From: Marinagarivorans sp.
Lineage (GTDB): Bacteria; Pseudomonadota; Gammaproteobacteria; Pseudomonadales; Cellvibrionaceae
DNA length: 54,854 nucleotides
Assembly (NCBI GenBank): GCA_028281865.1
Contig: JANQJB010000156.1
Span: 1 to 54,854, forward strand
Direction of reading: 5' to 3'
Part shown: positions 18,815 to 29,870 of the stretch, piece by piece
How the letters are laid out: every line of letters begins with the position of its first letter
Position numbering within the stretch: position 1 is the first letter of the stretch
Position numbers and translations under genes: made by a program
The notes under the pieces: generated by a model
What the model was told of the DNA's origin: nothing
Databases searched by the model: none
The model's input: only the letters and a program-made list of their open reading frames with translations

Positions 18815-20436
18815 TTTCTAAGACATCGCATTTTATATTCAGCAAATCGTTTAAGCGTTGTGTCATCGTTTTCTTTTTATTTGTTTGCGCAGTTGGTTGT
18901 GGTAGCGGAGGCAGCTCTAACTCTGTTAGTGATAACGGTGACGCTGGTGAAGAGGCGCGTTTGGAGTGGCAGCAAGGCGTTTATCCAAATTCTGAATTAT
19001 TCATGTCCCAATGTGAAACCCCGCGCAACGGAATAGATCCCCTTAGCGGGCGGTTTTATCAAGATTCCCTAGGCTCATTGTTGCACGAAAGTTTTTATCT
19101 GCGCTCATTCGTAAATGAATTCTATCTGTGGTACGACGAAGTTGAAGACAGAAACCCACGCGACTTTGCAACACCGCAAGAGTATTTCGATGTGTTGAAA
19201 ACCTTCGAAGAAACACCTTCTGGGCAAGAAAAAGACGAATTTCACTGGTCAATGGATACGGCCGATTATATCAAGCAGTTTGAACAAAATATTTTTGCGG
19301 GTTTTGGTGTTAATTTTGTTTCGCAGCGTGACGGGCAGGGACTTTTAAGAGTGCTGGTAGCGTTTGTGCAGGAGGGTTCCGTTGGTGACTTGGCTGGATT
19401 AAAACGCGGTATGCGTGTTATTGAAGCTAACGGTGTTAACTTTGAAAATGAACTTAGCGATAGTGATATTGATAAGGTCAACGAGGTTTTATTTAGACCA
19501 AGCGTTGGACAACAATATAGCTTCAAGATGCAGACCTCGAATGGAGAGCAGGACTTTGATTTGATAGCGGAAGATGTTGCGATGGAACCAGTGCAAAAGG
19601 TAGCCGTAATCGAATCTGAATTGAATCGCAAAGTTGGCTACATTCAATTTAATGACCATGTCTCAAGTGCTGAACAACCTCTGATTCAAGCCTTTGCGGA
19701 CTTTAATGAAAATAATGTCGAAGAGCTTATTCTCGATTTGCGCTACAACTCCGGCGGTGAATTGGATTTGGCAGCTCGTTTAGCTTATATGGTTGCAGGG
19801 GCTGCGCAATCGCGGGAGAAAATATTTAATCAGCAACAATTCAACGACAAGTGGGGCATAAATGACCCTTTTACGGGTTTAGCTTCAAACACGCCTTTCT
19901 TTTCTTTCTCATCAAATCTTCGTCCTTTACCCTCGGTGAATTTAAATCGTGTTTTTGTCATCACCACCGACGATACTTGCTCTGCAAGTGAGACTATTAT
20001 TAATGGTCTGCGAGGCATAGATGTAGATGTTATTCAAATTGGCGGTAAAACTTGCGGTAAACCCTATGGTTTTTATCCCGAGCCTAATTGCGGCACCACT
20101 TATTTTACCGTGCAGTTTAGAGGCGTAAACCACAAGGGATTTGGTGACTATGAAGTAGGCTTCGCTCCAGCTAACGCAAATGAAGCCTTTGCCATTGAGA
20201 TTCCAGGCTGTTTTGTTGAGGACGATTTGACGCGCGAATGGGGTGACAAAGAGGAGGCGATGTTGGCCGAGGCATTGCGCTGGATTGATTCACAAACATG
20301 CTCTGAGCAAAGTGAGTTGAGTGCGCAGAAAACCCTCGAGAAACGTTTTTACAAAACGAGCTTTGTCGAAAACGATCAACAAACCAAACGCCTTATCCCA
20401 TCGAAGCGCATTCCAGGGGTAATAAAAACGTTTTGA
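18796..20436 (+). CDS. S41-family (C-terminal processing) peptidase lipoprotein
   Basis: Predicted envelope serine protease of 546 residues. The GTG start at 18796 is preceded by AAGGAA and gives a lipoprotein signal (hydrophobic VIVFFLFVCAVGC, lipidated Cys35) and a Gly/Ser linker. A PDZ-like domain lies at about residues 165-260 (GFGVNF, AGLKRGMRVIEANGV). The protease core follows, with VGYIQFNDHV, LILDLRYNSGGEL and the nucleophile region TCSASE; Ser396 is the likely catalytic serine and Lys422 (in GGKTCGKPYG), 26 residues later, fits the Ser-Lys dyad of the family. An extra cysteine-containing C-terminal tail after residue 470 is not part of the usual core. Confidence 0.88.
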   Translation: MDRSPVVSKTSHFIFSKSFKRCVIVFFLFVCAVGCGSGGSSNSVSDNGDAGEEARLEWQQGVYPNSELFMSQCETPRNGIDPLSGRFYQDSLGSLLHESFYLRSFVNEFYLWYDEVEDRNPRDFATPQEYFDVLKTFEETPSGQEKDEFHWSMDTADYIKQFEQNIFAGFGVNFVSQRDGQGLLRVLVAFVQEGSVGDLAGLKRGMRVIEANGVNFENELSDSDIDKVNEVLFRPSVGQQYSFKMQTSNGEQDFDLIAEDVAMEPVQKVAVIESELNRKVGYIQFNDHVSSAEQPLIQAFADFNENNVEELILDLRYNSGGELDLAARLAYMVAGAAQSREKIFNQQQFNDKWGINDPFTGLASNTPFFSFSSNLRPLPSVNLNRVFVITTDDTCSASETIINGLRGIDVDVIQIGGKTCGKPYGFYPEPNCGTTYFTVQFRGVNHKGFGDYEVGFAPANANEAFAIEIPGCFVEDDLTREWGDKEEAMLAEALRWIDSQTCSEQSELSAQKTLEKRFYKTSFVENDQQTKRLIPSKRIPGVIKTF

Positions 20437-20477
20437 ATGCTTTCTAAATGAACCGTTGATGTAGAAGCAAAAGCGGT

Positions 20478-23345
20478 TTACTTCGTCGGCGCGCTTTTTA
20501 AAATAGTATATCCATTGCCTTCGCTTAATAGAGTCAGCTCGAGCTCTTTGTCAATCGGATAAACAACGACATTACCCGTGGTATCTAAGGCCAGTATCGC
20601 TTGTGTTTGTGCGTCGCGAATTTGCAAGGTATCTTCTCCGTTAGCGAGCCAGGTAACCCGCACGCCGTTATTTGCCGCGAGTGAGAGTTTTGGTGACGGA
20701 GATGTTTTTTGTAAGCCGGGGTCCGTTTTGCTTATGGTTTTATTAAAAATTGTTTCGCCGTTTTGGGTAATCTCATAACGCCCAATTGCAGCTGTTAGCT
20801 GTTCTGCAGGGATTTTCACTGTGAAGTGGTATTCTTCAGCGTGCGCGACATTAATGATATCGAACGCAGCAGACGTCATTAACTGCCCGGAATCCCCATA
20901 AATATTCATGACATATTCGCCGCTATAGTATGTCGGCTCTGATCCAGTAACGGTATACGCGGGGTAGAGCTTAAATTTACCACCGGATTTAACACCGCGA
21001 ATAACACGAATCTTTTTGTTTTTCGGTGCATTAAATTGGATTTTTTGCATTTGTCCCTGTTGTTTGTTGCGCGCCGAAACTTCCTGTCGTGAGAGCAATT
21101 CTGCCATTGTTGTGCTGTAGCTAAATGCGCTGGTCCACGCAGGTTCACAATAGCTCATAAAATCAGAGAGAACGGGTCTAACCAGCTCCTGAGCAATTAT
21201 ATCCCAACCCCAGGTACCGGTTCTCGCGTTTGGCAGCGGGAAACGGTTTTCCGGGTTAGCGGGTCCACCGCAATCGGTGTGACGAAGGCTAAAGCTATGC
21301 CCGATTTCATGGGCGATGGTTGTTCCTTTTTTGCGGCTTAAGGCTGTTAAAGCTTCAAACGGAAAGCGTGACAGGCGATTAGGGCGGTAAGCGATGCCGG
21401 TTGTCAAACCGTCATTAATTCGTTCACTGACTAAGCCCAAATAGTAACTCTCGGTATTGGCCATGTTGCGCAAATCATCGAGTTGTTTCAGTGCATCGGT
21501 CCAACTATCCCCCGAGTAAGTGAACGGCTGTGAGCGGATAGTGTAGTTGTAAGTTCGCAACGGGTGCCACTGCATAACAACTTCAAATAACTCTTCCACC
21601 AAAGCGGGTGTTATTCCAGGATCCGTTTCGTTGATTACCACGGGTACGATAACAAATTCTGGTGGTTCAATATCCGCGACGCGCATCTCGAGATAACCTT
21701 GTTCGGGATAGCGGTTATTGGTTTTATTCGCTTCCGCGATTTCATTTTCTGGGTCGATGACGACAAAAAATTCGGTGCCTGGCTCAATGATTTCAGGCGG
21801 AATAAGGGCGTTGTAAGTTCCCGCTAGTGTGCTTTCATCTGCTTCAAGCGGTGCCTCCGTTGCGCCTTCTAGTAGAATGACGCCAGTGCTACCTGTTTGA
21901 GTTTTGTAATGGAATTCAACTCTCGGCTCTACGTTTGCCAATTCGTTGGCTTTGGTGACGAAGGTTCTAATGATTCCTGGCCGACCTCTGACCAGGTCGA
22001 TACGCCGGTCCGGAGCGTGAAGCGTATCGATTCCGGGGACTGCCTGATTGATGTAAAACCGGTCGAAGGCCAAATCGAATTTGGTCCCTCGTGTGCAGAC
22101 CTGTCTAATTAAAATCGGAGTAATAAATTCACCTGGATCCCAAACTTCAATTGTCGCTTCGCGTACAAGCTCATTAATGCAAGCAGGCGTTGAAAGCCCG
22201 ATAATCATGCGCGTTTTGGTCTCAATTTCAGCCTTGGTTTGCGTTGCTGTCAGCCAAGCAGGCAGCTGTTTCAGTTCGTAGTCCCCGCTTAGGTTGCCGA
22301 TATTATCGATAATAAGTTCTTGCTCAGCGCTCTCGCCGATATTGGCAATTAAATCGAGCGAGTCGTCCTTCACCCTCCAGTGGGTCTCGAGTAAGTTAAA
22401 TTTTACAGTGACCGGTTCGCTGGCGTTGCCCTGCGCATTTTCCTCGGAATAAGCGGTAATAATAAACTCGTGCTCACCGCGAAATAACAGCCAGCGGTCA
22501 GGGTCTAAAAATTGTGTTTCCGAGAGCACAAATTCTTCTAAGTTGTCTGTGCGATAGTTGGGGCGCACCGGTGTACCAAAGCGCACGCTTTTAACCGGGC
22601 CTTCGGTGTCCACCCAAAGCGTTAATTCCCGGTTTTTTAATGCGTCGAGGTCGATATCGTTAACTTCTTCGAGCGATAATGGTGAATACTGCTCGACTTT
22701 TATTTGATTTTTTGTGTCGAATAAACTGAGGCCGGTAACGCGCGGAGTAGTGGACTCCACTTGCTTGATTGTGAACGCGTCAAAATAGATATCTTGCTCT
22801 AAAAAGAAAACACGAATTTTGTGTGTGCCTGCTTTCAAGTCTACTTGCTGTACACGTGGCCAAGTGTAGCGCTGAGGTCCGAGAGCAGAAAATTCCAGCT
22901 CACCGTAAGACGTGCCGTCGATATAAATACGAACCTTGCGCCGGGTCCCATCGGCTGACAGTCCAAACGACAGGTCGTAAGTGCCATCTGCCAAAGTTAT
23001 TACATCGTATTCCACCCATTCGCCTGGTTCGGTAAAGCCGATATTACAAGTGCCCAAGGAATTAGCAGTATTGGTGACAAAATCGACTGCGTGATTGTTC
23101 GCACAGTCGCCGAGGTTGCCTGGGGAATAATCCACAGCGCGGCTAAAATTCTCCGATTCAACCCGTGCTGGTGAGGTTACGGCATCCACGCTCTGCTCCA
23201 CTGGTAGTGAATTTTTGGGGTTCCCAGACGAAGAGGAACTTGAACCTTGTGGGTCCGCAGTTCCGGAGCAATTTGCCACGACACAAATTGTTAAGACAGA
23301 AAAGACGAATTTCTTAAAAATTGACAAGCTTATTTTAAGTGCCAT
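20478..23345 (-). CDS. Zinc metalloprotease lipoprotein with CBM6-like and CARDB-like domains
   Basis: Secreted lipoprotein of 955 residues. The ATG at 23345 starts a lipoprotein signal (lipobox VVANC, Cys26) followed by GSSSSSSG; the frame extends upstream to 23447 without a signal. Residues about 55-195 resemble CBM6 (VESENFSRAVDYS, GEWVEYDV, GTYDLSF, DIYFDAFTI), a carbohydrate-binding module usually found on glycanases. A CARDB-like segment around residues 475-570 ends in NEIAEANKTNNRY. The catalytic region has the metzincin zinc motif HEIGHSFSLRH near residue 680 and a methionine (SDFMSYC) fitting the Met-turn. C-terminal beta domains complete the protein. Combining a glycan-binding module with a metalloprotease suggests action on glycoproteins or in plant or algal walls; that is inference. 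Confidence 0.85.
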   Translation of the reverse strand: MALKISLSIFKKFVFSVLTICVVANCSGTADPQGSSSSSSGNPKNSLPVEQSVDAVTSPARVESENFSRAVDYSPGNLGDCANNHAVDFVTNTANSLGTCNIGFTEPGEWVEYDVITLADGTYDLSFGLSADGTRRKVRIYIDGTSYGELEFSALGPQRYTWPRVQQVDLKAGTHKIRVFFLEQDIYFDAFTIKQVESTTPRVTGLSLFDTKNQIKVEQYSPLSLEEVNDIDLDALKNRELTLWVDTEGPVKSVRFGTPVRPNYRTDNLEEFVLSETQFLDPDRWLLFRGEHEFIITAYSEENAQGNASEPVTVKFNLLETHWRVKDDSLDLIANIGESAEQELIIDNIGNLSGDYELKQLPAWLTATQTKAEIETKTRMIIGLSTPACINELVREATIEVWDPGEFITPILIRQVCTRGTKFDLAFDRFYINQAVPGIDTLHAPDRRIDLVRGRPGIIRTFVTKANELANVEPRVEFHYKTQTGSTGVILLEGATEAPLEADESTLAGTYNALIPPEIIEPGTEFFVVIDPENEIAEANKTNNRYPEQGYLEMRVADIEPPEFVIVPVVINETDPGITPALVEELFEVVMQWHPLRTYNYTIRSQPFTYSGDSWTDALKQLDDLRNMANTESYYLGLVSERINDGLTTGIAYRPNRLSRFPFEALTALSRKKGTTIAHEIGHSFSLRHTDCGGPANPENRFPLPNARTGTWGWDIIAQELVRPVLSDFMSYCEPAWTSAFSYSTTMAELLSRQEVSARNKQQGQMQKIQFNAPKNKKIRVIRGVKSGGKFKLYPAYTVTGSEPTYYSGEYVMNIYGDSGQLMTSAAFDIINVAHAEEYHFTVKIPAEQLTAAIGRYEITQNGETIFNKTISKTDPGLQKTSPSPKLSLAANNGVRVTWLANGEDTLQIRDAQTQAILALDTTGNVVVYPIDKELELTLLSEGNGYTILKSAPTK

Positions 23346-23636
23346 TAACTTATATTGTCCGAGCTGTGGTGTGCATGTTTTGCCAAATGTGTACGCCAAA
23401 ATTGGGCCGCCTGTACAATTCCATACGGCCAATATACATACGGTCAATTCATAAGCGGATTGTTTGCTTGAGTAGAGTTTTTGCCAAACTCGCGACTACT
23501 GCTACAAATTCTCACTTTCCAATCCGGTTTTGACCCTTGAGTCTAACGAAATATTACAAAGCCTTGAGTCGACGGGCTCGCAACTATTCGGTAAGCTGGG
23601 CAACTTTTTGAAATTTTGCTAAATAATCGGCCATTG

Positions 23637-24659
23637 ATGTACAAATTCGCGCGTAAGTTACTGTTTTCCTTAGACCCCGAGCTGAGCCACGAGATAAGCC
23701 TTGAACTTATAAGCGCTGCGGAGCGCCTCAACATCATTGGTCCTTTTATGCCGCCGCTTGTTCGCTCGCCTGTTGAGGTCATGGGGCTGAAATTCCCCAA
23801 TGCAGTGGGTTTGGCTGCCGGCTTGGATAAAAACGGAGACTGTTTTAACGGTCTGGGCAAGCTGGGCTTTGGTTTTGTCGAAATCGGGACAGTTACCCCG
23901 AAACCTCAACAGGGAAACCCCAAGCCGCGGCTTTTTCGTTTAATCGATCAGCAAGCAATTATCAACCGCATGGGTTTCAACAATAAAGGCGTTGAGCATC
24001 TCGTGGAGCGGGTGAAAAAAGGAAAGCGATTTCCCGGGATATTGGGAATCAATATTGGCAAGAACAAAACCACAGCTGAGCAAGACGCTCTCAATGACTA
24101 TTTGCTGTGCCTGGACCACGTATATCCTTATGCAGATTATGTGACGATTAATATCTCCTCACCGAATACTCCCGGGTTGCGCGACCTGCAATTTGGGGAG
24201 GCATTAGACACTTTGTTAAGCGGCCTCAAACAGCGTCAGCATGCCTTGTCTGATAAATATGAGCGCTATGTGCCGATGGCAGTTAAACTCTCACCCGATA
24301 CAGACAAAGATGACCTTGTGGCCATAGCGAAGCAGTTGGTTGATAACGCCATTGATGCTGTGGTGGCGACAAATACTACAGTTTCTCGCAATGGCGTTGA
24401 AGGCTCAGAGTATGAAGCAGAGGCTGGCGGGCTAAGTGGTATGCCGCTGCAAGCAAAATCGACAGAGACTATTCGGGTTTTGGCTCAAACGCTGCAGGGC
24501 AAGATACCTATTATTGGTGTCGGCGGAATTTGTTCGGCTGAGGATGCCTTAGAGAAAGTTGCTGCGGGGGCGAGCCTGGTGCAAATCTACAGTGGATTTA
24601 TATACCAGGGCCCCGCGTTGATACATTCTATCGCCGAAGCATTAGCGTCGGATAAATAA
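23637..24659 (+). CDS. pyrD: Dihydroorotate dehydrogenase (quinone), class 2
   Basis: Fourth step of pyrimidine synthesis: dihydroorotate to orotate with FMN and quinone at the inner membrane. The protein has 340 residues, close to the usual 336. The N-terminal helix pair (YKFARKLLFSLDPELSHE) is the membrane-associating segment of class 2 enzymes. Motifs seen: FPNAVGLAAGLDKNGDC, GFVEIGTVTPKPQQGNP, NISSPNTPGLRDLQ with the serine that acts as base in this class, PIIGVGGI and a final QIYSGFIYQGP. The ATG at 23637 is preferred to the upstream TTG at 23616 because it matches the family start. Confidence 0.96.
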   Translation: MYKFARKLLFSLDPELSHEISLELISAAERLNIIGPFMPPLVRSPVEVMGLKFPNAVGLAAGLDKNGDCFNGLGKLGFGFVEIGTVTPKPQQGNPKPRLFRLIDQQAIINRMGFNNKGVEHLVERVKKGKRFPGILGINIGKNKTTAEQDALNDYLLCLDHVYPYADYVTINISSPNTPGLRDLQFGEALDTLLSGLKQRQHALSDKYERYVPMAVKLSPDTDKDDLVAIAKQLVDNAIDAVVATNTTVSRNGVEGSEYEAEAGGLSGMPLQAKSTETIRVLAQTLQGKIPIIGVGGICSAEDALEKVAAGASLVQIYSGFIYQGPALIHSIAEALASDK

Positions 24660-24755
24660 TGGATTTGGATAATATATGATTAATTGCCAATATTTTCCCA
24701 TAAAATAATTTTTTTTGAACTTAGCTGTTAACTACACGACGCCAAAATTAACACC

Positions 24756-24949
24756 GAGACAGGGATTGGGACTTGTTTTCAAGACTCGCCGTGAACCCCG
24801 GCAAGCCGGTCCGGCCAACAATATTAAATTGTTGTCGTTCGAACTGCGCGCAAAGCAGTGCTTTGCAAACGCTTGTCTCACCCTTGGGGGGCTCGAACGC
24901 GCGAATCCAGCGCGCGACGGTCTTGAAAACAAGCCCCAATCCCTGTCTC
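24756..24949 (-). repeat. MITE-like element A: 30-bp inverted arms enclosing GGA hairpin core
   Basis: Outer arms at 24756-24785 and 24920-24949 are inverted repeats matching at 29 of 30 positions (GAGACAGGGATTGGG followed by a CTTGTTTTCAAGAC end). On the minus strand the core begins CCGTC, then hairpin CGCGCG-CTGGATT-CGCGCG (24898-24916) with GGA in the loop, then TTCGAGCCCCC and finally GGGGTTCACGGCG. This is the second hairpin of element D, here opened by about 95 extra bases containing further small hairpins. The element lies between the convergent genes pyrD and rmf and is on the sense strand of the rmf 3' region. Confidence 0.85.
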
Positions 24950-24982
24950 TCAGAATTTATGGGAAACAAGTCATTAACTGTA

Positions 24983-25186
24983 TTAAAAATTACTTAATTT
25001 CTGTGCTTGTGCATGAGGAGTAAATCCGTTCCAATGGTCTGCACGACCTTCGCGCCATCCGTTCATCCAAAGTTCGCGTGCTGCTCGTGTTTCAAATGGA
25101 CAATAACTCCAAGACCTGCCCGCTACTCCGGCTTGGTAGCCTTTTGAAAATGCGCGTTCTGAATGACTGCGTTTATGGCTTCTCAT
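24983..25186 (-). CDS. rmf: Ribosome modulation factor
   Basis: A 67-residue basic protein that converts 70S ribosomes into inactive 100S dimers in stationary phase. The sequence follows E. coli Rmf closely in pattern: KRSHSERAFSKGYQAGVAGRS, CPFETRAARELWMNGWREGRADH. It is slightly longer at the C-terminus than the 55-residue E. coli protein. The ATG at 25186 is preceded by AGAGGAACCGTATA, a strong Shine-Dalgarno. The gene is monocistronic and convergent with pyrD, with repeat element A directly downstream. Confidence 0.95.
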   Translation of the reverse strand: MRSHKRSHSERAFSKGYQAGVAGRSWSYCPFETRAARELWMNGWREGRADHWNGFTPHAQAQKLSNF

Positions 25187-25609
25187 TATACGGTTCCTCT
25201 TTATATCATAAGTGTTTATATCTATAGCGAGTTGGATTGTGTTGATTAAGTTTGGTTTTATCGAATTACCTTTTAATCGAGATGTGTTTTTAAAAACTGT
25301 TTTTCAAAAGAGCTTAAATTTTTAAAGCATTGTCGTTTTAAACCCATGTCTCTCTAAAACTATGCTTTTCCCTGCAAGGCCTTAGGTCTGAGTTTTAGAA
25401 CGATGTCTTAAAAATATTATTAAGGAACGGTTAATTCGATAAGTTTCCGGAGAAAGAAACAGAAGATTCAAATTAACCGTTTAAACCAAACGAGTATGTT
25501 GGTAAGCCGCCCTATAAGCGGTTGTACCAGTAAACCAAAAAAAGTACCTCATTGTGAACGAATTAATTATTCTATCCATGAGTACGTTTAGATCGTAAGC
25601 TAATTAACA
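25187..25609. other. Divergent intergenic region rmf / rlmKL
   Basis: AT-rich stretch of about 420 bases with no convincing open reading frame. It should hold the rmf and rlmKL promoters, including whatever growth-phase control rmf has. I could not identify a confident promoter, riboswitch or RNA gene in it. Confidence 0.5.
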
Positions 25610-27784
25610 ATGTTGTTATTCTTTGCTAGTTGCCCGAAGGGTTTAGAATCGCTGCTTGAGACTGAAAGCGAAGCGTTTGGCTTCGAAATCGAGCGTAAAA
25701 CGGTAGCGGGTGTTCATTTAAAGGGCGAGCTAAAAGCAGCTTATCGTTTTTGCTTATGGTCGCGTCTGGCAAATCGTTTAATTATGCGTTTGGCACTAGG
25801 CAGCGTTCACACGGGTGACGAGGCATACGCACTTGCGCGAACAATTGCTTGGCACGAAATTTTTTCAGTTTCGCACACCTTTGCTGTAGATTTTATTGGC
25901 ACCAACAAAGGGATTAAGAATAGTCAATTTGGTGCGCGCACAATTAAGGATGCGATCGTCGACAGTTTTCGGGAAAAATTTGGCGAGCGACCTTCAGTAG
26001 ATTTAAAAGCACCTGCTATTCGTGTTAGTGCACGCTTAAGTAAGAACCAATTATATTTGGGATTGGATTTGGCGGGAGAAAGTTTACATCGTCGCGGATA
26101 TCGAAAAGAGCAGGGTGCCGCACCGTTAAAAGAAAATCTTGCCGCAGCATTGTTGTTGCGTGCGGATTGGCCCGAGATGGCGGCGCAGGGGAGACCTTTA
26201 CTCGACCCAATGTGCGGTTCTGGCACGTTGCTAATCGAGGCGGGTCTGTTCGCTGCCAATATTGCACCAGGACTTATGCGAAGGGAGTTTGGTTTTACTC
26301 ACTGGCACGGGCATGATGAGGTGTTATGGCAGAATCTTGTCGATGAGGCGCTTGACATCAAAAATAACAATCTCGCGCAACAGTTGCCGGAAATTCGTGG
26401 TTATGACATCGATGCGCGGTTAATCGAGATAGCCGAGGCTAATATCGAGCGCGCAGGCCTAGGTAAACAGGTCCGGGTTATCGCTAAGCCGCTCAGCGCG
26501 TTCAAAAAACCTACACACAAGCAGCTTAACGAGGGCTTGATTATTTGTAATCCTCCTTACGGGGAACGCTTGGGTGATATTGCAAATTTAAAACCGCTTT
26601 ACAGTGAGCTTGTGGAGGTGAGCAAGCGTGAGTGTCCCGGTTGGACGTTGGGGGTGTTTTCTTCTAACGCTGAATTATTGCAATCCATGCGCTTGCGGTC
26701 TGAAAAAAAATATAAGTTTTTCAATGGGGATCTGCCGAGTGAGCTTGCACTTTATACGCTCTTATCTCACGCAGAAAAGGAGATCCCCGAGCGCGCTACA
26801 GGTGAAGAGAGTAGCGACCCTCGCGCAGAATTAACCCCTGGTGCCGCGATGGTGTTTAACCGCTTGCGCAAAAATAAAAACCGCCTCAATAATTGGCTAA
26901 AGTCATTGGATAGTGATTGTTTTAGGCTCTACGATGCCGATATTCCGGAATATGCGGCGGCGATCGATGTATATGGAAAGCATATCCACGTGCAAGAATA
27001 TGCTCCGCCAAAATCCGTTGCAGAAGATACTGCAAAAAAGCGTTTTGATGAGATAGTCAGCGCAGTGTGCCATTATTTCGAGTGCGATATTGACCAACTA
27101 AGTTGCAAAACAAGAAGAAAAAATAAAGGCAAGCTGCAATACGAAAAAATTGTAAATGCCAGCGACAAAGATTTTTTTAGTGTTTACGAAGCTAAGGCTA
27201 AATTTCGCGTTAATATCAAAAGTTATTTAGATTCCGGGCTGTTTTTAGATCACCGGCCTCTGCGTTTGAAATTGGCGGAACAAGCCTTAGGAAAAACTTT
27301 TTTGAATTTGTTTTGCTACACAGCGTCAGCAACCGTTCATGTCGCACTCGGAGGAGCTAAAAAAACCGTCAGTGTAGATATGTCAAAGACTTATTTGTCT
27401 TGGGCGAGAGAAAACTTTGAACTAAATAGTTTATCGTTAAAAAATCATCGTTTGGTTCAAGAAAATTGCATTGAATGGCTTGCGAGCTGTAGGGAAGGTT
27501 TTGATTTGATTTTATTGGACCCGCCGTCGTTTTCAAACTCTAAGCGCATGGAAGGCGTATTAGATATTCAGCGCGATCATATAAGCTTGATTAAGCGTTG
27601 CATGGAGTTGCTCAACCCAGAGGGAATACTCTATTTTTCCAATAATTTGCGTAGTTTTAAATTAGACGAACAAATAACACAAAAGTATGCAGTGGCCAAT
27701 ATTACTAAAGAAACAATCGATAAGGATTTTGAGCGCAGCGCGCGTATTCACCAGTGCTTTCAAATACAGCATCTGCCTAAGTAG
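25610..27784 (+). CDS. rlmL: Bifunctional 23S rRNA methyltransferase RlmKL
   Basis: Modifies 23S rRNA at G2445 (N2, RlmL part) and G2069 (N7, RlmK part). The protein has 724 residues, near the E. coli 702. It begins with a THUMP-containing half, then the RlmL methyltransferase with SAM motif [15 protein letters not shown] and catalytic NPPYGERLG. The RlmK half has [21 protein letters not shown] as SAM motif and [13 protein letters not shown] as catalytic motif. The start [16 protein letters not shown] matches the family. It is followed by uvrB after 11 bases, so the two are probably co-transcribed. Confidence 0.96.
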   Translation: MLLFFASCPKGLESLLETESEAFGFEIERKTVAGVHLKGELKAAYRFCLWSRLANRLIMRLALGSVHTGDEAYALARTIAWHEIFSVSHTFAVDFIGTNKGIKNSQFGARTIKDAIVDSFREKFGERPSVDLKAPAIRVSARLSKNQLYLGLDLAGESLHRRGYRKEQGAAPLKENLAAALLLRADWPEMAAQGRPLLDPMCGSGTLLIEAGLFAANIAPGLMRREFGFTHWHGHDEVLWQNLVDEALDIKNNNLAQQLPEIRGYDIDARLIEIAEANIERAGLGKQVRVIAKPLSAFKKPTHKQLNEGLIICNPPYGERLGDIANLKPLYSELVEVSKRECPGWTLGVFSSNAELLQSMRLRSEKKYKFFNGDLPSELALYTLLSHAEKEIPERATGEESSDPRAELTPGAAMVFNRLRKNKNRLNNWLKSLDSDCFRLYDADIPEYAAAIDVYGKHIHVQEYAPPKSVAEDTAKKRFDEIVSAVCHYFECDIDQLSCKTRRKNKGKLQYEKIVNASDKDFFSVYEAKAKFRVNIKSYLDSGLFLDHRPLRLKLAEQALGKTFLNLFCYTASATVHVALGGAKKTVSVDMSKTYLSWARENFELNSLSLKNHRLVQENCIEWLASCREGFDLILLDPPSFSNSKRMEGVLDIQRDHISLIKRCMELLNPEGILYFSNNLRSFKLDEQITQKYAVANITKETIDKDFERSARIHQCFQIQHLPK

Positions 27785-27795
27785 AAATAACATCA

Positions 27796-29799
27796 ATGAA
27801 AAAAACATTTAAAGTCAATAGTCAGTATAAGCCGGCCGGCGATCAACCCTCGGCGATAGCGGCTCTTGCGGAGGGAATAGAAGACGGCTTAGCTCATCAA
27901 ACATTGTTGGGTGTAACCGGCTCAGGAAAAACCTTTACGATAGCGAATGTCATTGAGCAGTTGCAGCGCCCGGCCATGGTTATGGCTCACAACAAAACCT
28001 TGGCTGCGCAGCTGTATGGCGAATTTAAGGAGTTTTTTCCGGATAATGCCGTTGAATATTTTGTTTCCTATTACGATTACTATCAGCCGGAAGCGTATGT
28101 TCCCTCATCGGATACGTTTATTGAAAAAGACGCCTCGGTCAATGAGCATATTGAGCAGATGCGCTTATCGGCTACCAAGGCTTTAATGGAGCGTGAAGAT
28201 GCTTTAGTCATCGCCACGGTTTCAGCTATTTATGGCTTGGGTGACCCCGATTCGTATTTGAAAATGGTATTGCATTTGCGCAGGGGAGACCAAATTGATC
28301 AACGTACCATATTGCGGCGCCTAGCTGAAATGCAATATACGCGTAATGATATGGATTTTCATCGTTCGACCTATCGAGCGCGCGGTGAAGTGATCGATAT
28401 CTTTCCTGCAGATTCAGAAGACAAAGCCTTACGTATCGAATTATTTGATGATGAGATTGAAAAAATTTCGCTATTTGATCCGTTAACGGGTGCAGTTTTA
28501 GCTAAATTACCACGTTATACGATATATCCAAAAACTCATTATGTTACGCCGCGAGAAAAAATACTGGCAGCAATTGATGATATTAAAGACGAATTAAAAA
28601 CTCGTTTGGAACAATTGCGTAGTATCGATAAATTAGTGGAGGCTCAACGGCTGGAACAGCGAGTTAAATACGATTTGGAAATGATGCAGGAGTTAGGTTA
28701 TTGCACCGGTATCGAAAATTATTCGCGCTTTCTTTCGGGGCGCATTACCGGCGAGCCACCACCCACTTTATTTGATTATTTGCCGGCTAACGCACTTTTA
28801 GTGATAGACGAATCGCACGTGACCGTGCCACAAATTGGCGCTATGTATCGTGGCGATAGATCGCGTAAAGAAACCTTGGTCGAGTACGGTTTTCGCTTGC
28901 CTTCAGCGCTGGATAATCGCCCGCTGAAATTTGAGGAGTGGGAAGAAAGAGCCCCGCAGACGATATTTGTATCGGCAACTCCTGGCAATTATGAAGGTGA
29001 ACACGCGGGTGCTGTTGCGGAGCAGGTAGTTCGCCCCACGGGGCTTGTCGACCCAACGGTAGAAGTTCGCCCAGCCGGGACCCAAGTTGACGACTGTTTA
29101 TCCGAGATTAATCGATGTGCAGCAAAAAACCAAAGGATATTGATCACCGTACTAACCAAGCGTATGGCGGAAGATTTGACGGAATATTTATTCGAACACG
29201 GTGTGAGCGTTCGCTATTTACATTCGGATATCGAAACAGTTGAGCGCGTCGAAATCATTCGCGATCTGCGCATGGGTGAATTTGATGTGTTGGTGGGTAT
29301 TAATTTATTGCGCGAAGGTTTAGATATGCCGGAAGTGGCATTAGTTGCTATATTTGATGCAGACAAAGAAGGTTTTTTGCGCTCCGACCGTTCTTTGATT
29401 CAAACAATAGGCCGCGCAGCGAGGAATGTCGACGGACGAGCAATTCTCTACGCAGATAAGATAACCAACTCGATGCAACGCGCAATGGACGAAACTGAGC
29501 GCAGACGGGCGAAGCAAATTAAGTTTAACGAAGAGCACGGGATTACACCAAAAAGCATTAATAAGAAAGTCACGGATATTATGGAAGGCGCTCGGATTCC
29601 GGGAGCAAAGGTGGGAGGAAGACGGAAAGTTGCAGAAAAAACTGCCGATTATTTAAAGTCTGCAGAAGCAGAGGGGGATATATGGCACAACGTGAAAAAT
29701 TTAGAAAAGCAGATGTATGAAGCGGCAAAAAATTTGGAGTTTGAGAAAGCGGCGCAGATTCGCGATGCGATTCATCAACTTAAAGAACGCAATGCGTAG
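27796..29799 (+). CDS. uvrB: Excinuclease ABC subunit B
   Basis: Damage-verification helicase-like subunit of nucleotide excision repair. The 667-residue protein has Walker [11 protein letters not shown], the beta-hairpin that clamps DNA ([15 protein letters not shown]), Walker B LLVIDESH, the helicase motif [12 protein letters not shown]-like segment and the C-terminal UVR motif ([17 protein letters not shown]) that binds UvrA and UvrC. Length and all motifs are standard. It lies in a DNA-repair neighbourhood with the photolyase gene downstream. Confidence 0.98.
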   Translation: MKKTFKVNSQYKPAGDQPSAIAALAEGIEDGLAHQTLLGVTGSGKTFTIANVIEQLQRPAMVMAHNKTLAAQLYGEFKEFFPDNAVEYFVSYYDYYQPEAYVPSSDTFIEKDASVNEHIEQMRLSATKALMEREDALVIATVSAIYGLGDPDSYLKMVLHLRRGDQIDQRTILRRLAEMQYTRNDMDFHRSTYRARGEVIDIFPADSEDKALRIELFDDEIEKISLFDPLTGAVLAKLPRYTIYPKTHYVTPREKILAAIDDIKDELKTRLEQLRSIDKLVEAQRLEQRVKYDLEMMQELGYCTGIENYSRFLSGRITGEPPPTLFDYLPANALLVIDESHVTVPQIGAMYRGDRSRKETLVEYGFRLPSALDNRPLKFEEWEERAPQTIFVSATPGNYEGEHAGAVAEQVVRPTGLVDPTVEVRPAGTQVDDCLSEINRCAAKNQRILITVLTKRMAEDLTEYLFEHGVSVRYLHSDIETVERVEIIRDLRMGEFDVLVGINLLREGLDMPEVALVAIFDADKEGFLRSDRSLIQTIGRAARNVDGRAILYADKITNSMQRAMDETERRRAKQIKFNEEHGITPKSINKKVTDIMEGARIPGAKVGGRRKVAEKTADYLKSAEAEGDIWHNVKNLEKQMYEAAKNLEFEKAAQIRDAIHQLKERNA

Positions 29800-29870
29800 T
29801 TCATTTTGTGAGATGGATTTGCAAGGCAACGCAAACATTTATATAAAAACAAATAGTTGGATAGCAAAAT

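Noticed and set aside
24715-25023. Overlapping short frames on both strands across the repeat between pyrD and rmf
   Set aside because: They coincide with the inverted arms and core of element A, differ in frame between the two arms, and have no ribosome binding sites. They are by-products of the repeat.
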